Below are positions 27,956 through 38,488 of a stretch of DNA of 64,000 bases, in pieces. Under the pieces are notes generated by a model that searched no databases, was not told where the DNA came from, and was given only the letters and a program-made list of their open reading frames with translations. The stretch covers positions 1 to 64,000 of the forward strand of contig QCNS01000008.1 in the NCBI GenBank assembly GCA_003210055.1. Direction: 5' to 3'. The position numbers and the translations under genes were made by a program. The DNA comes from SAR116 cluster bacterium AG-426-I14 (GTDB taxonomy: Bacteria > Pseudomonadota > Alphaproteobacteria > Puniceispirillales > Marisalimonadaceae). Within the stretch, counting starts at the first letter, position 1. Every line of letters begins with the position of its first letter.

Positions 27956-29623
27956 TTAATTTCTATTTATTTTAGTTTTGTTTAGCATATAAATTAATTC
28001 TTTAAGTAATGGTTCACACGTTACAATATTTAAATCATTATTATTAATAGGAAATCTTGACAATATATCCTTGAATTTGAAATCATTCAGAACTTTACCG
28101 TAACCACTACTATCTAGATTTTTTTTTAATTCCTCACTAGTTATATTTGGCATTAAACTCAAAATTTTCAATAATTCAACCTTTATTTCATCCAATTTAT
28201 TATTTTTGAATTTAATTTTTTTTATTTCTTTTTGATTTTCATTTAATAATTTAGGAAAACAAATAATTAGCGAGAGTATTGCTTTATATCTTAAGTCAAC
28301 TCCTACATCTGGTAATTTGGTTTTAAAGTCATAAGAAAAATGGTTTTTAACTTTAGTCTCTGTGAAAGTCTGTTTGTTTTTATAACGAAGATTTTTTATT
28401 CTTTTATCTAACTCATCTTTTATAGCTATCTTGAGATCATAGTTTTTTATTAAATTTGTTTTTTGTCTTATAAATGTCCAGAATTTAGCATTAGTTTCAG
28501 GCTCATCATCATTTTTTAATTTAAGTCCCATATACCAAATCATGTCGGCAATACTCAAACTCTTTTTTAATTTATTATTGAATGCCTCCAGCCCATTTTC
28601 GATAATATACTCCTCTGGGTCTAAATTTTTACTCAAAAACACAAACCTTATTTTTTTCCCTAATTTCAAAAGATTAAGACTTTTTTCAAAAAACCTTATT
28701 GTAGCATTTTTCCCTGCTTCATCTCCATCAAAGACAACAAAAATATTATCGGATAAGTTTAAACTTTGTTCAATTTGAACTTCTGTTATAGAAGTACCAA
28801 GAGATGCAACCGCAAAAAATCCAAATTTTCTGAGAGATATTACGTCCATATAACCCTCACAAATAATTAGAAAATTATTTTTATTTTTTTTAAAATTATT
28901 AGCTCCAAACAGAATATTTCTTTTTTTGAAAATTTCGTTTTCAGCTGAGTTTAGATATTTGGGCATTTGACCATCAAATATCACTCTGCCACCAAAACCA
29001 ACAACTCTTTTATCTACTGTAAAAATTGGTATGATCAATCTATTTATAAAATAACTCTGCAATGTATTTGTTTTTATGTTTAGCTTTCCTATTCCAGATT
29101 TTATTATTTGATTACGATCATATCCCTTTTTTATAAGAACATCTATTAATGTTGGTTTATGATTCGATGGAGGAGCAAAACCAATAGAGTACTCCTCTAC
29201 ATGTTTTGAATTTATTTTTCTTTTTGCAAGATATTGTCTAGCTTTTTCTCCATTATTACCATTCAAATAATTTATAAAGTAATTTTTAGCTTCATTATTT
29301 ATTTTAAATGACGAATCATCTGAAAAATTGAAAGAAGATTTAATATTAACACCAGCTAGTTGAGATAAATAATTTAAAGCTTCTTTAAAATTTAAATTTT
29401 CCTTTTCCATTACAAAGTTAAAAATATCTCCATGTTTTCCACAGCCAAAACAATGGTAAAAACCCTTGTCATCAAGTACATTAAATGAGGGTGTCTTTTC
29501 ATTATGGAATGGACATAAAGCTACAAATCTTGATTCGCCTTTTTTTTTTAAAGAAACACTTTTAGATATAATATCTGAAAGTTTCAATTTGTTTTTTATT
29601 TCGTTTCTAACATTATCTAACAA
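27956..29623 (-). CDS. dnaG: DNA primase DnaG
   Basis: Primes lagging-strand synthesis. The N-terminal zinc finger is visible as CPFHNEKTPSF and YHCFGCGKHGD (about residues 37-65). The catalytic core has FGGRVI and the TOPRIM elements CEGYMDVIS and VFDGDEAGKNA at about residues 255-305. The C-terminal DnaB-binding part is short and divergent, and at 555 residues the protein is a little short for the family. It lies between yqeY and rpoD. Confidence 0.96.
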   Translation of the reverse strand: MLDNVRNEIKNKLKLSDIISKSVSLKKKGESRFVALCPFHNEKTPSFNVLDDKGFYHCFGCGKHGDIFNFVMEKENLNFKEALNYLSQLAGVNIKSSFNFSDDSSFKINNEAKNYFINYLNGNNGEKARQYLAKRKINSKHVEEYSIGFAPPSNHKPTLIDVLIKKGYDRNQIIKSGIGKLNIKTNTLQSYFINRLIIPIFTVDKRVVGFGGRVIFDGQMPKYLNSAENEIFKKRNILFGANNFKKNKNNFLIICEGYMDVISLRKFGFFAVASLGTSITEVQIEQSLNLSDNIFVVFDGDEAGKNATIRFFEKSLNLLKLGKKIRFVFLSKNLDPEEYIIENGLEAFNNKLKKSLSIADMIWYMGLKLKNDDEPETNAKFWTFIRQKTNLIKNYDLKIAIKDELDKRIKNLRYKNKQTFTETKVKNHFSYDFKTKLPDVGVDLRYKAILSLIICFPKLLNENQKEIKKIKFKNNKLDEIKVELLKILSLMPNITSEELKKNLDSSGYGKVLNDFKFKDILSRFPINNNDLNIVTCEPLLKELIYMLNKTKINRN

Positions 29624-29651
29624 ATTACTATTCCAAACTTTTTTCAGCGAT

Positions 29652-30110
29652 TCATTTAAGCAAAATATCTTTTATTATTTTACTAGCAAAGCTAAAATCC
29701 ATATTGGACTCATAATTCTCTTTTAAATGAAGCATAACCTTGCCCATATCCTTTATTGAGTAAGCTTCTATTTCTTTAATTGTTTTTTTGACAATTTCCT
29801 TGGTTTCTCCCTCTGAAAGTTGTTTAGGCAAAAATTTTGAGATTATTACAATTTCTTCTTCCTCATTTTTAACTAAATCAAACCGCTTACCTTTTTTATA
29901 TAAAATTATGGATTCTTCTCTTTGCTTAATCATTTTTTTTAACAATGAAATTATATCATTTTCATTGATACCACCTGAGTCTCCACTTCCTCTAACAACA
30001 ATATCTCTATCTTTTATAGCAGCCAAAATTAACCTAATTGTTCTTATAGCTACAATATCTTTAGCCTTTAGAGCGTATTTTAGTTCTGAATTAAAATTTT
30101 CTCTCATCAC
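29652..30110 (-). CDS. GatB/YqeY domain-containing protein
   Basis: A 152-residue helical protein of the YqeY family, related to the tail domain of GatB and thought to bind tRNA. Recognised by LKYALKAKDIVAIRTIRLIL, MIKQREESIILYKKGKR and FLPKQLSEGE. It is the first gene of the yqeY-dnaG-rpoD run and diverges from carA, an arrangement common in Alphaproteobacteria. The precise function is not established. Confidence 0.9.
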   Translation of the reverse strand: MMRENFNSELKYALKAKDIVAIRTIRLILAAIKDRDIVVRGSGDSGGINENDIISLLKKMIKQREESIILYKKGKRFDLVKNEEEEIVIISKFLPKQLSEGETKEIVKKTIKEIEAYSIKDMGKVMLHLKENYESNMDFSFASKIIKDILLK

Positions 30111-30146
30111 ATTTTACCTGTTAAATAAAAGTATTATTTAATTTTA

Positions 30147-30175
30147 TTGACGTGAATTGTAAACCATTTTAATTA
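30147..30175 (+). promoter_or_regulatory. Candidate sigma-70 promoter for carAB
   Basis: TTGACG at 30147-30152 and TAATTA at 30170-30175 are separated by 17 bases, about 75 bases before the carA ATG. The -35 is good and the -10 poor. In sequence this AT-rich a chance match is quite possible. Confidence 0.3.
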
Positions 30176-30247
30176 ATTATAAATTAAAAGATTAAATTAT
30201 TTTTAAATCATTTTTAATTAATAGCTAACCAAATGATATTTTGAAAT

Positions 30248-31465
30248 ATGATAAATCAAATCACAAAGGGCTATATACCTTTCAATCTAAAGAATTTTAA
30301 AACATTAGAACAAAACTCAGTTTTAATTTTAGAAAATGGTGAATTCTTTTTAGGTTATGGTTTTGGAGCAAAGACCATAGGAATTGGTGAATTATGTTTC
30401 AACACTTCAATGACGGGTTACCAGGAAATTATTACAGATCCTTCTTATTCAAAACAAATCATTAACTTTACATTTCCTCACATAGGAAATGTAGGAACAA
30501 ATAAAGAAGATTTTGAAAGTAAGAAATCTTATGCATGTGGAATAATAACAAGACTTTTACCAACAAATTTTTCAAATTGGAGATCTATGTCTACATTAGA
30601 TAGCTGGCTTAAAAAATTAAATGTGCCTGGAATAGCTGGAATTGATACAAGATTATTAACAAAAAAAATTAGAAAGTCAGAATCAACTAATGCTCTTATT
30701 TTCCATTCCAATAAAGGAAAATTTGATTTTGAAAAATTAATATCAAAGCTAAATTCACATCCATCAATGAAAGGCTTAGAGCTATTGTCTTTGGTCTCAA
30801 CAAAGAAAAAATATGATTGGAAAGAGGGAATTAATTTACTCTTAAAAAATAAAAAACATGAGGAAAGAGGCAAAAAAGACTTAAAAACTATAGTAGCTCT
30901 TGATTTTGGTATTAAGAAAAACATTTTGAGAAATTTGTACGAGAGGAATTTAAATGTAGTTGTTTTACCTCAAAACTCAGATTTTAATTTAATCATGAGT
31001 TATAAACCTTCAGGTATATTTCTTTCAAATGGACCTGGTGATCCAAGTGCTACATCAAAAAAAATATTTGAGGTACTGACCAAATTAATACAAGTCAAAA
31101 TTCCTATTTTTGGAATATGCATAGGCCATCAACTAATTGCTCTTTCACTGGGGGCAAAAACAAAAAAAATGAAACAAGGACACAGAGGGGCTAATCATCC
31201 AGTAAAAAATTTAGTTAAAAATCAGGTAGAAATAACAAGTCAAAATCACGGTTTTTACGTTGAAAAAGAAACTTTGCCAAAACATTTGTCAATAACTCAT
31301 TTATCTTTGTTTGACAATTCTATAGAGGGACTATCCCACAAAACATTACCAGTTTTTTCCGTTCAGTTCCATCCTGAAGCATCTCCTGGACCAACTGACT
31401 CCTCATACCTTTTTGACAAATTTTATGAATTAATATTGAAATATAATTATGCCAAAAAGAACTGA
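30248..31465 (+). CDS. carA: Carbamoyl-phosphate synthase small subunit
   Basis: Glutaminase subunit that supplies ammonia to CarB for carbamoyl phosphate (arginine and pyrimidine synthesis). The N-terminal CarA domain has [17 protein letters not shown]. The class I amidotransferase domain has [11 protein letters not shown], the nucleophile Cys in [15 protein letters not shown] and the catalytic His-Glu in [13 protein letters not shown]. The length is 405 residues. Its end overlaps the carB start by 17 bases, consistent with coupled synthesis of the two subunits. Confidence 0.97.
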   Translation: MINQITKGYIPFNLKNFKTLEQNSVLILENGEFFLGYGFGAKTIGIGELCFNTSMTGYQEIITDPSYSKQIINFTFPHIGNVGTNKEDFESKKSYACGIITRLLPTNFSNWRSMSTLDSWLKKLNVPGIAGIDTRLLTKKIRKSESTNALIFHSNKGKFDFEKLISKLNSHPSMKGLELLSLVSTKKKYDWKEGINLLLKNKKHEERGKKDLKTIVALDFGIKKNILRNLYERNLNVVVLPQNSDFNLIMSYKPSGIFLSNGPGDPSATSKKIFEVLTKLIQVKIPIFGICIGHQLIALSLGAKTKKMKQGHRGANHPVKNLVKNQVEITSQNHGFYVEKETLPKHLSITHLSLFDNSIEGLSHKTLPVFSVQFHPEASPGPTDSSYLFDKFYELILKYNYAKKN

Positions 31466-34400
31466 CATTAAATCTATTTTAATCATTGGTGCAGGACCAA
31501 TTATTATTGGTCAAGCCTGTGAATTTGATTATTCAGGTGCACAAGCTTGTAAAGCACTAAAAGAGGAAGGATATCGAATAATATTGGTAAATTCAAATCC
31601 TGCCACAATCATGACAGATCCAATAATGGCTGATGCGACCTATATTGAACCAATAGAAAAAAACATAATTAAACAAATTATTAAAATAGAAAAGCCTGAC
31701 GCAATATTACCAACAATGGGAGGACAAACGGCACTAAATGTAACTTTAGAATTACACACTGATGGTATTTTATTAGATAAAAATATAGAAATTATTGGTG
31801 CTAAACCTGAATCTATTAAAAAGGCTGAAGACAGAGATTTATTTAAAAAATCAATGGATAAAATAGGTTTATCATCTGCCAAGGCTAGAGTAATAAACAA
31901 TATTGAAGATGCATTAGCTTCTCTAAATTATGTTGGACTTCCATCTATTATAAGACCGTCATTCACTTTAGGAGGTGAGGGTGGTGGCGTTGCGTATAAT
32001 AAAAACGAATTTATTAAAATTGTAGAAAATGGTCTAAAACTCTCACCAATCAACGAAGTTTTAATTGAAGAATCATTGATAGGTTGGAAAGAGTATGAAA
32101 TGGAAGTGGTTAGAGATAATAATGATAATTGTATTATAGTTTGTTCCATTGAAAATATTGATCCCATGGGTATACATACAGGAGACTCTATCACAGTTGC
32201 GCCAGCCTTAACTTTGACTGACAAAGAGTTTCAAAAAATGCGAAACGCTAGTATAGATATTTTAAAAGAAATTGGAGTTGATACAGGTGGCTCAAATGTA
32301 CAATTTGCTGTCAATCCTGAGGATGGGCGACAAATAGTAATTGAAATGAATCCTAGAGTAAGTCGTTCATCGGCATTGGCGTCTAAAGCGACTGGCTTTC
32401 CAATTGCAAAAATTGCAGCAAAATTAGCAATTGGTTATACTTTAGATGAACTTATAAATGATATTACTAAAACTACACCAGCAAGCTTTGAACCTACAAT
32501 TGATTATGTTGTTACAAAAATTCCAAGGTTTACTTTTGAGAAATTTCCAGGTTCTAAAAAGGTATTGACAACATCAATGAAATCAGTTGGTGAAGCAATG
32601 GCAATAGGTAGATCTTTTCAAGAATCGTTTCAAAAAGCTCTAAGATCTCTTGAGAACGATATGGATGGAATTGATGAATTAAGTGAAAGTTTTATCAAGG
32701 AAAATAAAGATGATTTTGAAATTTTACTTTCAAAGTCAATACCAGAGAGAGTTTTAATAATTGGTGAAGCTATAAGACAGCAGTTTCCAATTGAAAAAAT
32801 CAATGAAATAACAGGATGGGATATTTGGTTTTTAGAACAGATTCAAGGCATAATTGAACTGGAACAAATTATAAAGAAAAAAGGATTAATCGAGACAAAA
32901 GAATTTATCCAAAATATTAAGTCTATGGGATTTTCTGATAAAAAGATTTCACATTTAGCAAAAAAAACAGAAAATTATGTGTTTAATTTAAGAAAAAAAT
33001 TAAATGTAAGTCCAGTTTATAAAAGAGTTGATACTTGTTCAGCAGAATTTTTTTCAGAAACTGCCTATCTTTATAGCTCATATGAACCTTTTGCGCTTCA
33101 AGATTGTGAATCGAACCCTAGTAAAAATAAGAAAGTAATTATTTTAGGAGGTGGACCTAATAGAATTGGTCAAGGTATAGAATTTGATTATTGTTGTGTT
33201 CATGCATCATACAGTCTATCTGAATTAAACATAGAAACAATTATGATAAATTGTAACCCAGAAACTGTCTCCACGGATTATGACACTTCAGATAAATTAT
33301 ACTTTGAACCATTAACTTCTGAAGATGTGTTAGAAATAATAGAAAAAGAAAGTCAAAATGGAAACTTGTTAGGCGTAATTGTTCAACTTGGTGGCCAAAC
33401 ACCGTTAAAAATTTCATCAGATTTAGAAAAAAATAAAGTTAAAATATTAGGTACCTCTTTTGATGCAATTGACCTTGCTGAGGATAGAGAAAGATTTCAA
33501 AAATTAATAAGAAAATTAAAATTAAAACAACCGAAAAGTGGTTTTGCAACTTCAAAAAAAGAAGCTTTAAAAATTTCATCCAAGCTGGGATTCCCTTTAG
33601 TTATAAGGCCAAGTTATGTATTGGGTGGTCGCGCTATGGAAATAATTCATGATAAAGGCCAACTTGAAAAATATATTTTTGCAGCTGTTAATGTTTCAGG
33701 TAAAAATCCAGTTTTAATTGATAAATTCATTAAAAACGCAAAAGAAATTGATGTAGATGCTATCAGTGATGGGAAAGAGGTTTTTGTTGCCGGAATTATG
33801 GAACATATAGAAGAAGCTGGTATTCATTCAGGCGACTCAGCATGTGTTATACCTCCTCAAAATATATCAGATAAAATTATAAAACAAATTGTTAATCAAA
33901 CAAAATTAATTGCAAAAGAGTTAAATGTTAAAGGTTTTATGAATATTCAATTTGCAGTAAAAAATGATATTGTTTTCATTTTGGAGGTAAACCCAAGAGG
34001 AAGTAGAACAATACCTTTTGTTGCAAAATCTACAGGTGTTCCATTAGTTAAAATTGCATCACAAGTTATGATAGGGGAAAAATTAAAAAAATTTAATCTC
34101 AGCATGCGAAAACCTAACCACGTATCAGTCAAAGAAGCTGTATTCCCTTTTTCAAGATTTCCCGGAACAGATATTATTTTAGGACCAGAGATGAAATCTA
34201 CTGGAGAAGTCATGGGTATAGCAGATAGTTTTGATAATGCATTTTTTAAGAGTCAGTTAGGAGCAAATGTAAATCTACCTAAAGAAGGAAATATTTTTAT
34301 ATCTGTCAAAGATGAGGATAAGGAAAAAATTGTAGATTTTTGTAAAACAATTCAAAAATTGAACTTTAAAATATTAGCTACTAAAGGAACTTCTAAAATA

Positions 34401-34679
34401 CTTAAAAATTATGGGGTTGACTCATTGAAAATCAAAAAAGTGTATGAGGGAAGACCAAATGTTGTGGATTACATGTTATCAGGTGAAATAAATCTTGTAA
34501 TCAACACAGTAGAAGGTTTAAAATCCATAGAAGATAGCTTTTCACTCAGGCAAACGGCACTAACAAATAATATTCCATATTATACAACTATACAGGGTGC
34601 TAATGCAGTGATTTCTGCTATAAAGAGTGTTTTAAACAAAAATATTGTTGTAAGATCATTACAATCATATTTTAGTTGA
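31449..34679 (+). CDS. carB: Carbamoyl-phosphate synthase large subunit
   Basis: Synthetase subunit with two tandem ATP-grasp halves that phosphorylate bicarbonate and then carbamate. The first half has [27 protein letters not shown] and [19 protein letters not shown]. The second has [28 protein letters not shown] and [19 protein letters not shown]. The C-terminal MGS-like allosteric domain (about residue 940 on) includes ATKGTSKIL. The length is 1076 residues. The ATG lies inside the carA tail. Confidence 0.98.
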   Translation: MPKRTDIKSILIIGAGPIIIGQACEFDYSGAQACKALKEEGYRIILVNSNPATIMTDPIMADATYIEPIEKNIIKQIIKIEKPDAILPTMGGQTALNVTLELHTDGILLDKNIEIIGAKPESIKKAEDRDLFKKSMDKIGLSSAKARVINNIEDALASLNYVGLPSIIRPSFTLGGEGGGVAYNKNEFIKIVENGLKLSPINEVLIEESLIGWKEYEMEVVRDNNDNCIIVCSIENIDPMGIHTGDSITVAPALTLTDKEFQKMRNASIDILKEIGVDTGGSNVQFAVNPEDGRQIVIEMNPRVSRSSALASKATGFPIAKIAAKLAIGYTLDELINDITKTTPASFEPTIDYVVTKIPRFTFEKFPGSKKVLTTSMKSVGEAMAIGRSFQESFQKALRSLENDMDGIDELSESFIKENKDDFEILLSKSIPERVLIIGEAIRQQFPIEKINEITGWDIWFLEQIQGIIELEQIIKKKGLIETKEFIQNIKSMGFSDKKISHLAKKTENYVFNLRKKLNVSPVYKRVDTCSAEFFSETAYLYSSYEPFALQDCESNPSKNKKVIILGGGPNRIGQGIEFDYCCVHASYSLSELNIETIMINCNPETVSTDYDTSDKLYFEPLTSEDVLEIIEKESQNGNLLGVIVQLGGQTPLKISSDLEKNKVKILGTSFDAIDLAEDRERFQKLIRKLKLKQPKSGFATSKKEALKISSKLGFPLVIRPSYVLGGRAMEIIHDKGQLEKYIFAAVNVSGKNPVLIDKFIKNAKEIDVDAISDGKEVFVAGIMEHIEEAGIHSGDSACVIPPQNISDKIIKQIVNQTKLIAKELNVKGFMNIQFAVKNDIVFILEVNPRGSRTIPFVAKSTGVPLVKIASQVMIGEKLKKFNLSMRKPNHVSVKEAVFPFSRFPGTDIILGPEMKSTGEVMGIADSFDNAFFKSQLGANVNLPKEGNIFISVKDEDKEKIVDFCKTIQKLNFKILATKGTSKILKNYGVDSLKIKKVYEGRPNVVDYMLSGEINLVINTVEGLKSIEDSFSLRQTALTNNIPYYTTIQGANAVISAIKSVLNKNIVVRSLQSYFS

Positions 34680-34698
34680 ATTAGGAATTTTTATAAAA

Positions 34699-35175
34699 AT
34701 GGACAAAGTACCTTTTACTCAAGATGGTCTAGAAAAATTAAAAGTTGAGTATAATAATCTAAAAAAAATTGAAAGACCCTCTGTAATTAAAGCTATATCC
34801 ATTGCAAGAGAGCATGGGGATTTGTCTGAGAATGCAGAATATCATGCTGCAAAAGAAAAACAATCATTTATCGAAGGAAGAATATCTGAGTTAGAGGATG
34901 TTTTAAGCAGAGCCGAAATAATTGATCTTTCAAAGTTAAATGGAACTAAAGTTACGTTTGGTACAACCGTAAAAGTTTTTGATGAAAACTTAAATAAAGA
35001 AATTTCTTATTCTATCGTGGGACCTTACGAAACCAATCTAGAAAAAAAGCATATTTCTGTTACATCACCTCTTGCCAGGGCGTTATTGGGTAAAGAAGTT
35101 AATTCTGTTGTTGAGGCCAATACACCAAGAGGTACTAAAGTATATGAGATTGTAAATATTGAAATAATTAAATAG
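34699..35175 (+). CDS. greA: Transcription elongation factor GreA
   Basis: Rescues backtracked RNA polymerase by stimulating transcript cleavage. The N-terminal coiled coil carries the tip acidic motif within AREHGDLSENAEYHAAKE (Asp and Glu at about residues 41-45). The C-terminal FKBP-like domain has SPLARALLGKEVN. The length is 158 residues. It follows carB by 19 bases, a frequent alphaproteobacterial neighbour. Confidence 0.97.
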   Translation: MDKVPFTQDGLEKLKVEYNNLKKIERPSVIKAISIAREHGDLSENAEYHAAKEKQSFIEGRISELEDVLSRAEIIDLSKLNGTKVTFGTTVKVFDENLNKEISYSIVGPYETNLEKKHISVTSPLARALLGKEVNSVVEANTPRGTKVYEIVNIEIIK

Positions 35176-35204
35176 GCATTACTTAAATCTAATTGAAAAA
35201 AAAT

Positions 35205-35219
35205 TTCTAATTATTAGAA
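35205..35219. repeat. Short perfect palindrome upstream of the ELM1-like gene
   Basis: A 15-base inverted repeat, TTCTAAT-T-ATTAGAA, in the 79-base gap between greA and the ELM1-like gene. It could be an operator. There is no T-run to make it a convincing terminator, and chance is plausible in AT-rich DNA. Confidence 0.25.
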
Positions 35220-35254
35220 TACTAAGATAAAGCCAAAAAAACCTATGTAAACTT

Positions 35255-36241
35255 ATGTTAAGCAATTGTTTGATACTCAGCGATGGTTCTAAAGGTATGG
35301 AAAACCAATCAATCGCTCTAGCAAAAATATTAGAAATTAACTTCAAAGTTATAAGAATAAAGCCTAATTATATTATAAGGTTTTTTCCAAGTTTAGCATA
35401 TTATTTTCATTTCTTATTCATTAAAAGTTTATATTTTTTAAAGATATTTGAACATGATTCTATTATAACTACTGGTAAAAGAATGTCAGGTTATTCAATA
35501 TTAATTAAAAAAATTCAACAGCATAAAATAATAAATATTCATATTCAAAATCCAAAAATTTATTCTGGTTTTTTTGACTTACTAATTTTGCCTAAACACG
35601 ATAATGTTAAAGGTCAAAACATTATATCAACAATAGGATCTCTGACATTTTTTGATCAAAGTGATATTAATCATAGTTTTAAATTAATTAAAAAAAAACC
35701 ATTTGTGTTCAATAAGCCTACAGTTTTTCTTTTGCTTGGGGGAAATAATAAAAGATATAATCCATCTTATAGTGACTTCTCTAGGTTTTTAATAGAAGTA
35801 AAAAAATCTGTTGAAGGAATAAATGCCAATTTAATAATTTCTACCTCTCGAAGAACTCCTAAAAAAGTTTCAAAAATTATAAAAGTTTTATTTAAAAATT
35901 ATCATAATGATTATTTTTTAATAAATGAAAAGGATAAACATTATTATCCCGGAATTTTAAAAAAAACAAATTTTGCAATTGTGACAAGCGATAGTGTAAA
36001 TATGGTAAGTGAAATTTCTAATACTAAAATACCTCTTTTCGTAGGGTATTTAAGAAAAGAGAATGGTAAAATATCTGAATTTCACAAATCACTTGAAAAA
36101 AATAATTATTCTAGAACTTTTAAAGGGGAATTATTTTTTTATAAAAAAAATGTTTTTAAATTTAATCAAATTTTAAAAAAAAAAGTTATTAAATACATAA
36201 AAAGTTTATCTAAACAAGACAGATTTGTTATTTCTAAATAG
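35255..36241 (+). CDS. ELM1-like protein (mitochondrial fission ELM1 family)
   Basis: A 328-residue member of the ELM1/GtrOC1-like family, common in Alphaproteobacteria and known in plants for mitochondrial fission. The N-terminal LILSDGSKGMENQSIALAK and the later FLLLGGNNKRY and VTSDSVNMVSEISNTKIPLF segments are characteristic. The fold resembles GT-B glycosyltransferases. The bacterial function is not established and I do not assign one. Its last 36 bases overlap the 3' end of msrP on the other strand. Confidence 0.8.
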   Translation: MLSNCLILSDGSKGMENQSIALAKILEINFKVIRIKPNYIIRFFPSLAYYFHFLFIKSLYFLKIFEHDSIITTGKRMSGYSILIKKIQQHKIINIHIQNPKIYSGFFDLLILPKHDNVKGQNIISTIGSLTFFDQSDINHSFKLIKKKPFVFNKPTVFLLLGGNNKRYNPSYSDFSRFLIEVKKSVEGINANLIISTSRRTPKKVSKIIKVLFKNYHNDYFLINEKDKHYYPGILKKTNFAIVTSDSVNMVSEISNTKIPLFVGYLRKENGKISEFHKSLEKNNYSRTFKGELFFYKKNVFKFNQILKKKVIKYIKSLSKQDRFVISK

Positions 36242-37177
36242 TGACTTATAAAGGTACTTAACTTCTCTTTCATATCCATTAAATATTAATGTTTTACGAA
36301 CTTTTGAAGAACCTAATATTTTTTCATATTCTTGAGACCATCTTGGATGGGGGAATTTTGGATTTACATTAGCCCAAAAACCATATTCTTGAGGAGCTAA
36401 TTTTTCCCAAAGACCAATTGGTCTATCTTTAACAAAACTAATTTTAACTATTGATTTAATAGATTTAAACCCATATTTCCATGGTAAAACTAATCTAACA
36501 GGTGAACCATTTTGATTCGGTAATTTCTTGCCATAAATACCTGTAGCTAAAAAGGTTAGATCATTTTTTGCTTCTTCTATACTTATTCCTTCTGTGTAAG
36601 GCCAAGGATACCATTTCTGTTTCTGTCCCGGAGCTACATCAGGATTAAAAAAAGTTTCAAACCTTACATATTTTGCTTCTATTTTTGGTTCTACTAAGGA
36701 AAGTAACTTTTGAAATGATATCCCCATCCATGGAACAGTCATAGACCAAGCTTCAACACATCTAAATCTATATATTCTCTCCTCTTCCCCTCCTAAAAGT
36801 CGAATAAAATCTCTAATATCATATTTTTTTGGATTTTTAACTAAACCATCAATTTCTATCAACCATGGATTTGTAACTAATTTCCCAGCTCTTCTCCATA
36901 TATTTTTACTAGAGCCAAACTCATAAAAATTAGTATAAGTTGTAGCAAATCTCTCTTCTGTTATTTTTCTATCTATAATATATTTTTCATTTATCTTTGA
37001 AGTTAATGAATATCCAACACTTGAATGAGTTTGATAAGAAGGAAAACTCATAAGAAAAGGAGAAATTGAAAAAGATAACAAAGGTTTTAAAACAGACCTT
37101 CTGTTTAAAAACTTTTCTTCTGATGTGACTTCATTAGCTGAAATATTCCAACTTTCTTTTTTTTTTATAAAAAACAT
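36206..37177 (-). CDS. msrP: MsrP/YedY molybdopterin methionine sulfoxide reductase
   Basis: Periplasmic molybdenum enzyme that repairs oxidised methionines in envelope proteins. A twin-arginine signal, NRRSVLKPLLSF, lies near residue 26. The Mo-ligand Cys is in YRFRCVEAWSMTVPWMG at about residue 136, and LVLPWKYGFKSIKSIVKI completes the sulfite-oxidase-type fold. At 323 residues it is of family length. No gene for the heme partner MsrQ is adjacent. The molybdopterin genes moaD and moaE lie about 6 kb away in the window. Confidence 0.92.
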   Translation of the reverse strand: MFFIKKKESWNISANEVTSEEKFLNRRSVLKPLLSFSISPFLMSFPSYQTHSSVGYSLTSKINEKYIIDRKITEERFATTYTNFYEFGSSKNIWRRAGKLVTNPWLIEIDGLVKNPKKYDIRDFIRLLGGEEERIYRFRCVEAWSMTVPWMGISFQKLLSLVEPKIEAKYVRFETFFNPDVAPGQKQKWYPWPYTEGISIEEAKNDLTFLATGIYGKKLPNQNGSPVRLVLPWKYGFKSIKSIVKISFVKDRPIGLWEKLAPQEYGFWANVNPKFPHPRWSQEYEKILGSSKVRKTLIFNGYEREVKYLYKSLFRNNKSVLFR

Positions 37178-37178
37178 C

Positions 37179-38381
37179 TTAATCTAAACTCTCTACTGAT
37201 AGTTTAATATTTTGTAGAGCTTCTTCTAATATTTCATAACTGGTTGCATATGATACACGAAAATATGGCTCTAGTCCAAATGCAACTCCGGGAACAGCTG
37301 CAACTTTAGCGTTTTCAAGAAGCCATTCAGTCACATCAGTATCATTATTTAAAATTTTCCCATTTTGAGTTTTTTTCCCAAGTAATCCCTCAACGTTTGG
37401 ATATGCATAAAATGCTCCCTTTGGCATCAAACATTTAATTCCGTCTATATCATTTAATTTATTTACTACTAAGTTTCGTCTTTTATCAAAAGCCTCTAAA
37501 CAAGGTCTTAAAAAGTCTCTGCTACCCTCTATACCAGCTAAAGCAGCATATTGTGAAATCGATGAAGCATTTGATGTAGACTGGCCTTGAATTTTAATCA
37601 TTGCTTTAATTAAATCTTCTCTTCCAGCTGCATAGCCAATTCTCCAACCAGTCATACAGTAACTTTTTGAAACACCATTTACTGTTAAGATTCTATCTTT
37701 TAAATCTGGGGCTACTTGAGCCAATGTAAAAAATTTAAAGTCATCATATGTTATATATTCATATATATCATCCGTAATGACATTTACATGAGGATGATTT
37801 CTTAAAACTTTTGCTATATCTTCCAATTCACTTTTTTTGTAACATGAACCTGAGGGGTTTGATGGGCTATTTAAAATCAACCATTTTGTATTATTAGTTA
37901 TGAATGAATTTAGATTGTGTGCATCTATTTTAAAATCTTTTTCTATATCACAATTTAAAAACTTAGGAATACCTCCAGCTAATAATGTCATATCAGGGTA
38001 AGAGACCCAATAAGGTGTAGGAATTATCACTTCATCTTTTGGATTTAAAGTAGCTAGTAATGCATTAAATAGAATTTGTTTTCCACCTACTCCAACTATT
38101 ACTTCTTGCGGTTTGAATTTTATAGAATTATCATTTGAAAATTTGTTAACTATAGCTTCTTTTAATTCTGTTATTCCCTCAACATTTGTATACTTTGTGT
38201 GTCCAGCATAAATAGCCTTGATTGCAGCCTCTTTTATGTGTTCAGGTGTATCAAAATCTGGTTCACCAGAAGATAAACTAATAACATTCTCTCCTTTAGA
38301 TTTCAATTCTCTTGCTTTGGCCGTAATAACCATTGTTGGTGAAGGTTTTATTTTTTTTAAATTTTCCGAAATAAATTTCAT
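37179..38381 (-). CDS. aspC: Class I PLP-dependent aminotransferase (aspartate type)
   Basis: Transfers amino groups between aspartate or a related amino acid and 2-oxoglutarate. Motifs include VISLSSGEPDFDTPEHI, LNSPSNPSGSCY and the PLP-Lys segment VSKSYCMTGWRIGYAAG at about residue 235, with an Arg-containing FRVSYATS near the end. It follows the AatA-type layout of alphaproteobacterial aspartate aminotransferases, with 400 residues. It ends one base before msrP begins, so both are probably one transcript. Confidence 0.9.
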   Translation of the reverse strand: MKFISENLKKIKPSPTMVITAKARELKSKGENVISLSSGEPDFDTPEHIKEAAIKAIYAGHTKYTNVEGITELKEAIVNKFSNDNSIKFKPQEVIVGVGGKQILFNALLATLNPKDEVIIPTPYWVSYPDMTLLAGGIPKFLNCDIEKDFKIDAHNLNSFITNNTKWLILNSPSNPSGSCYKKSELEDIAKVLRNHPHVNVITDDIYEYITYDDFKFFTLAQVAPDLKDRILTVNGVSKSYCMTGWRIGYAAGREDLIKAMIKIQGQSTSNASSISQYAALAGIEGSRDFLRPCLEAFDKRRNLVVNKLNDIDGIKCLMPKGAFYAYPNVEGLLGKKTQNGKILNNDTDVTEWLLENAKVAAVPGVAFGLEPYFRVSYATSYEILEEALQNIKLSVESLD

Positions 38382-38488
38382 TTAAAACTCCAATAAATTA
38401 ATGTAATTAGTAATTTCAATTTAACAAATTTTGTAATAAATTTTTATTGCAGTATTGACCTTACAATAATTAAACATAAATCAACTTT

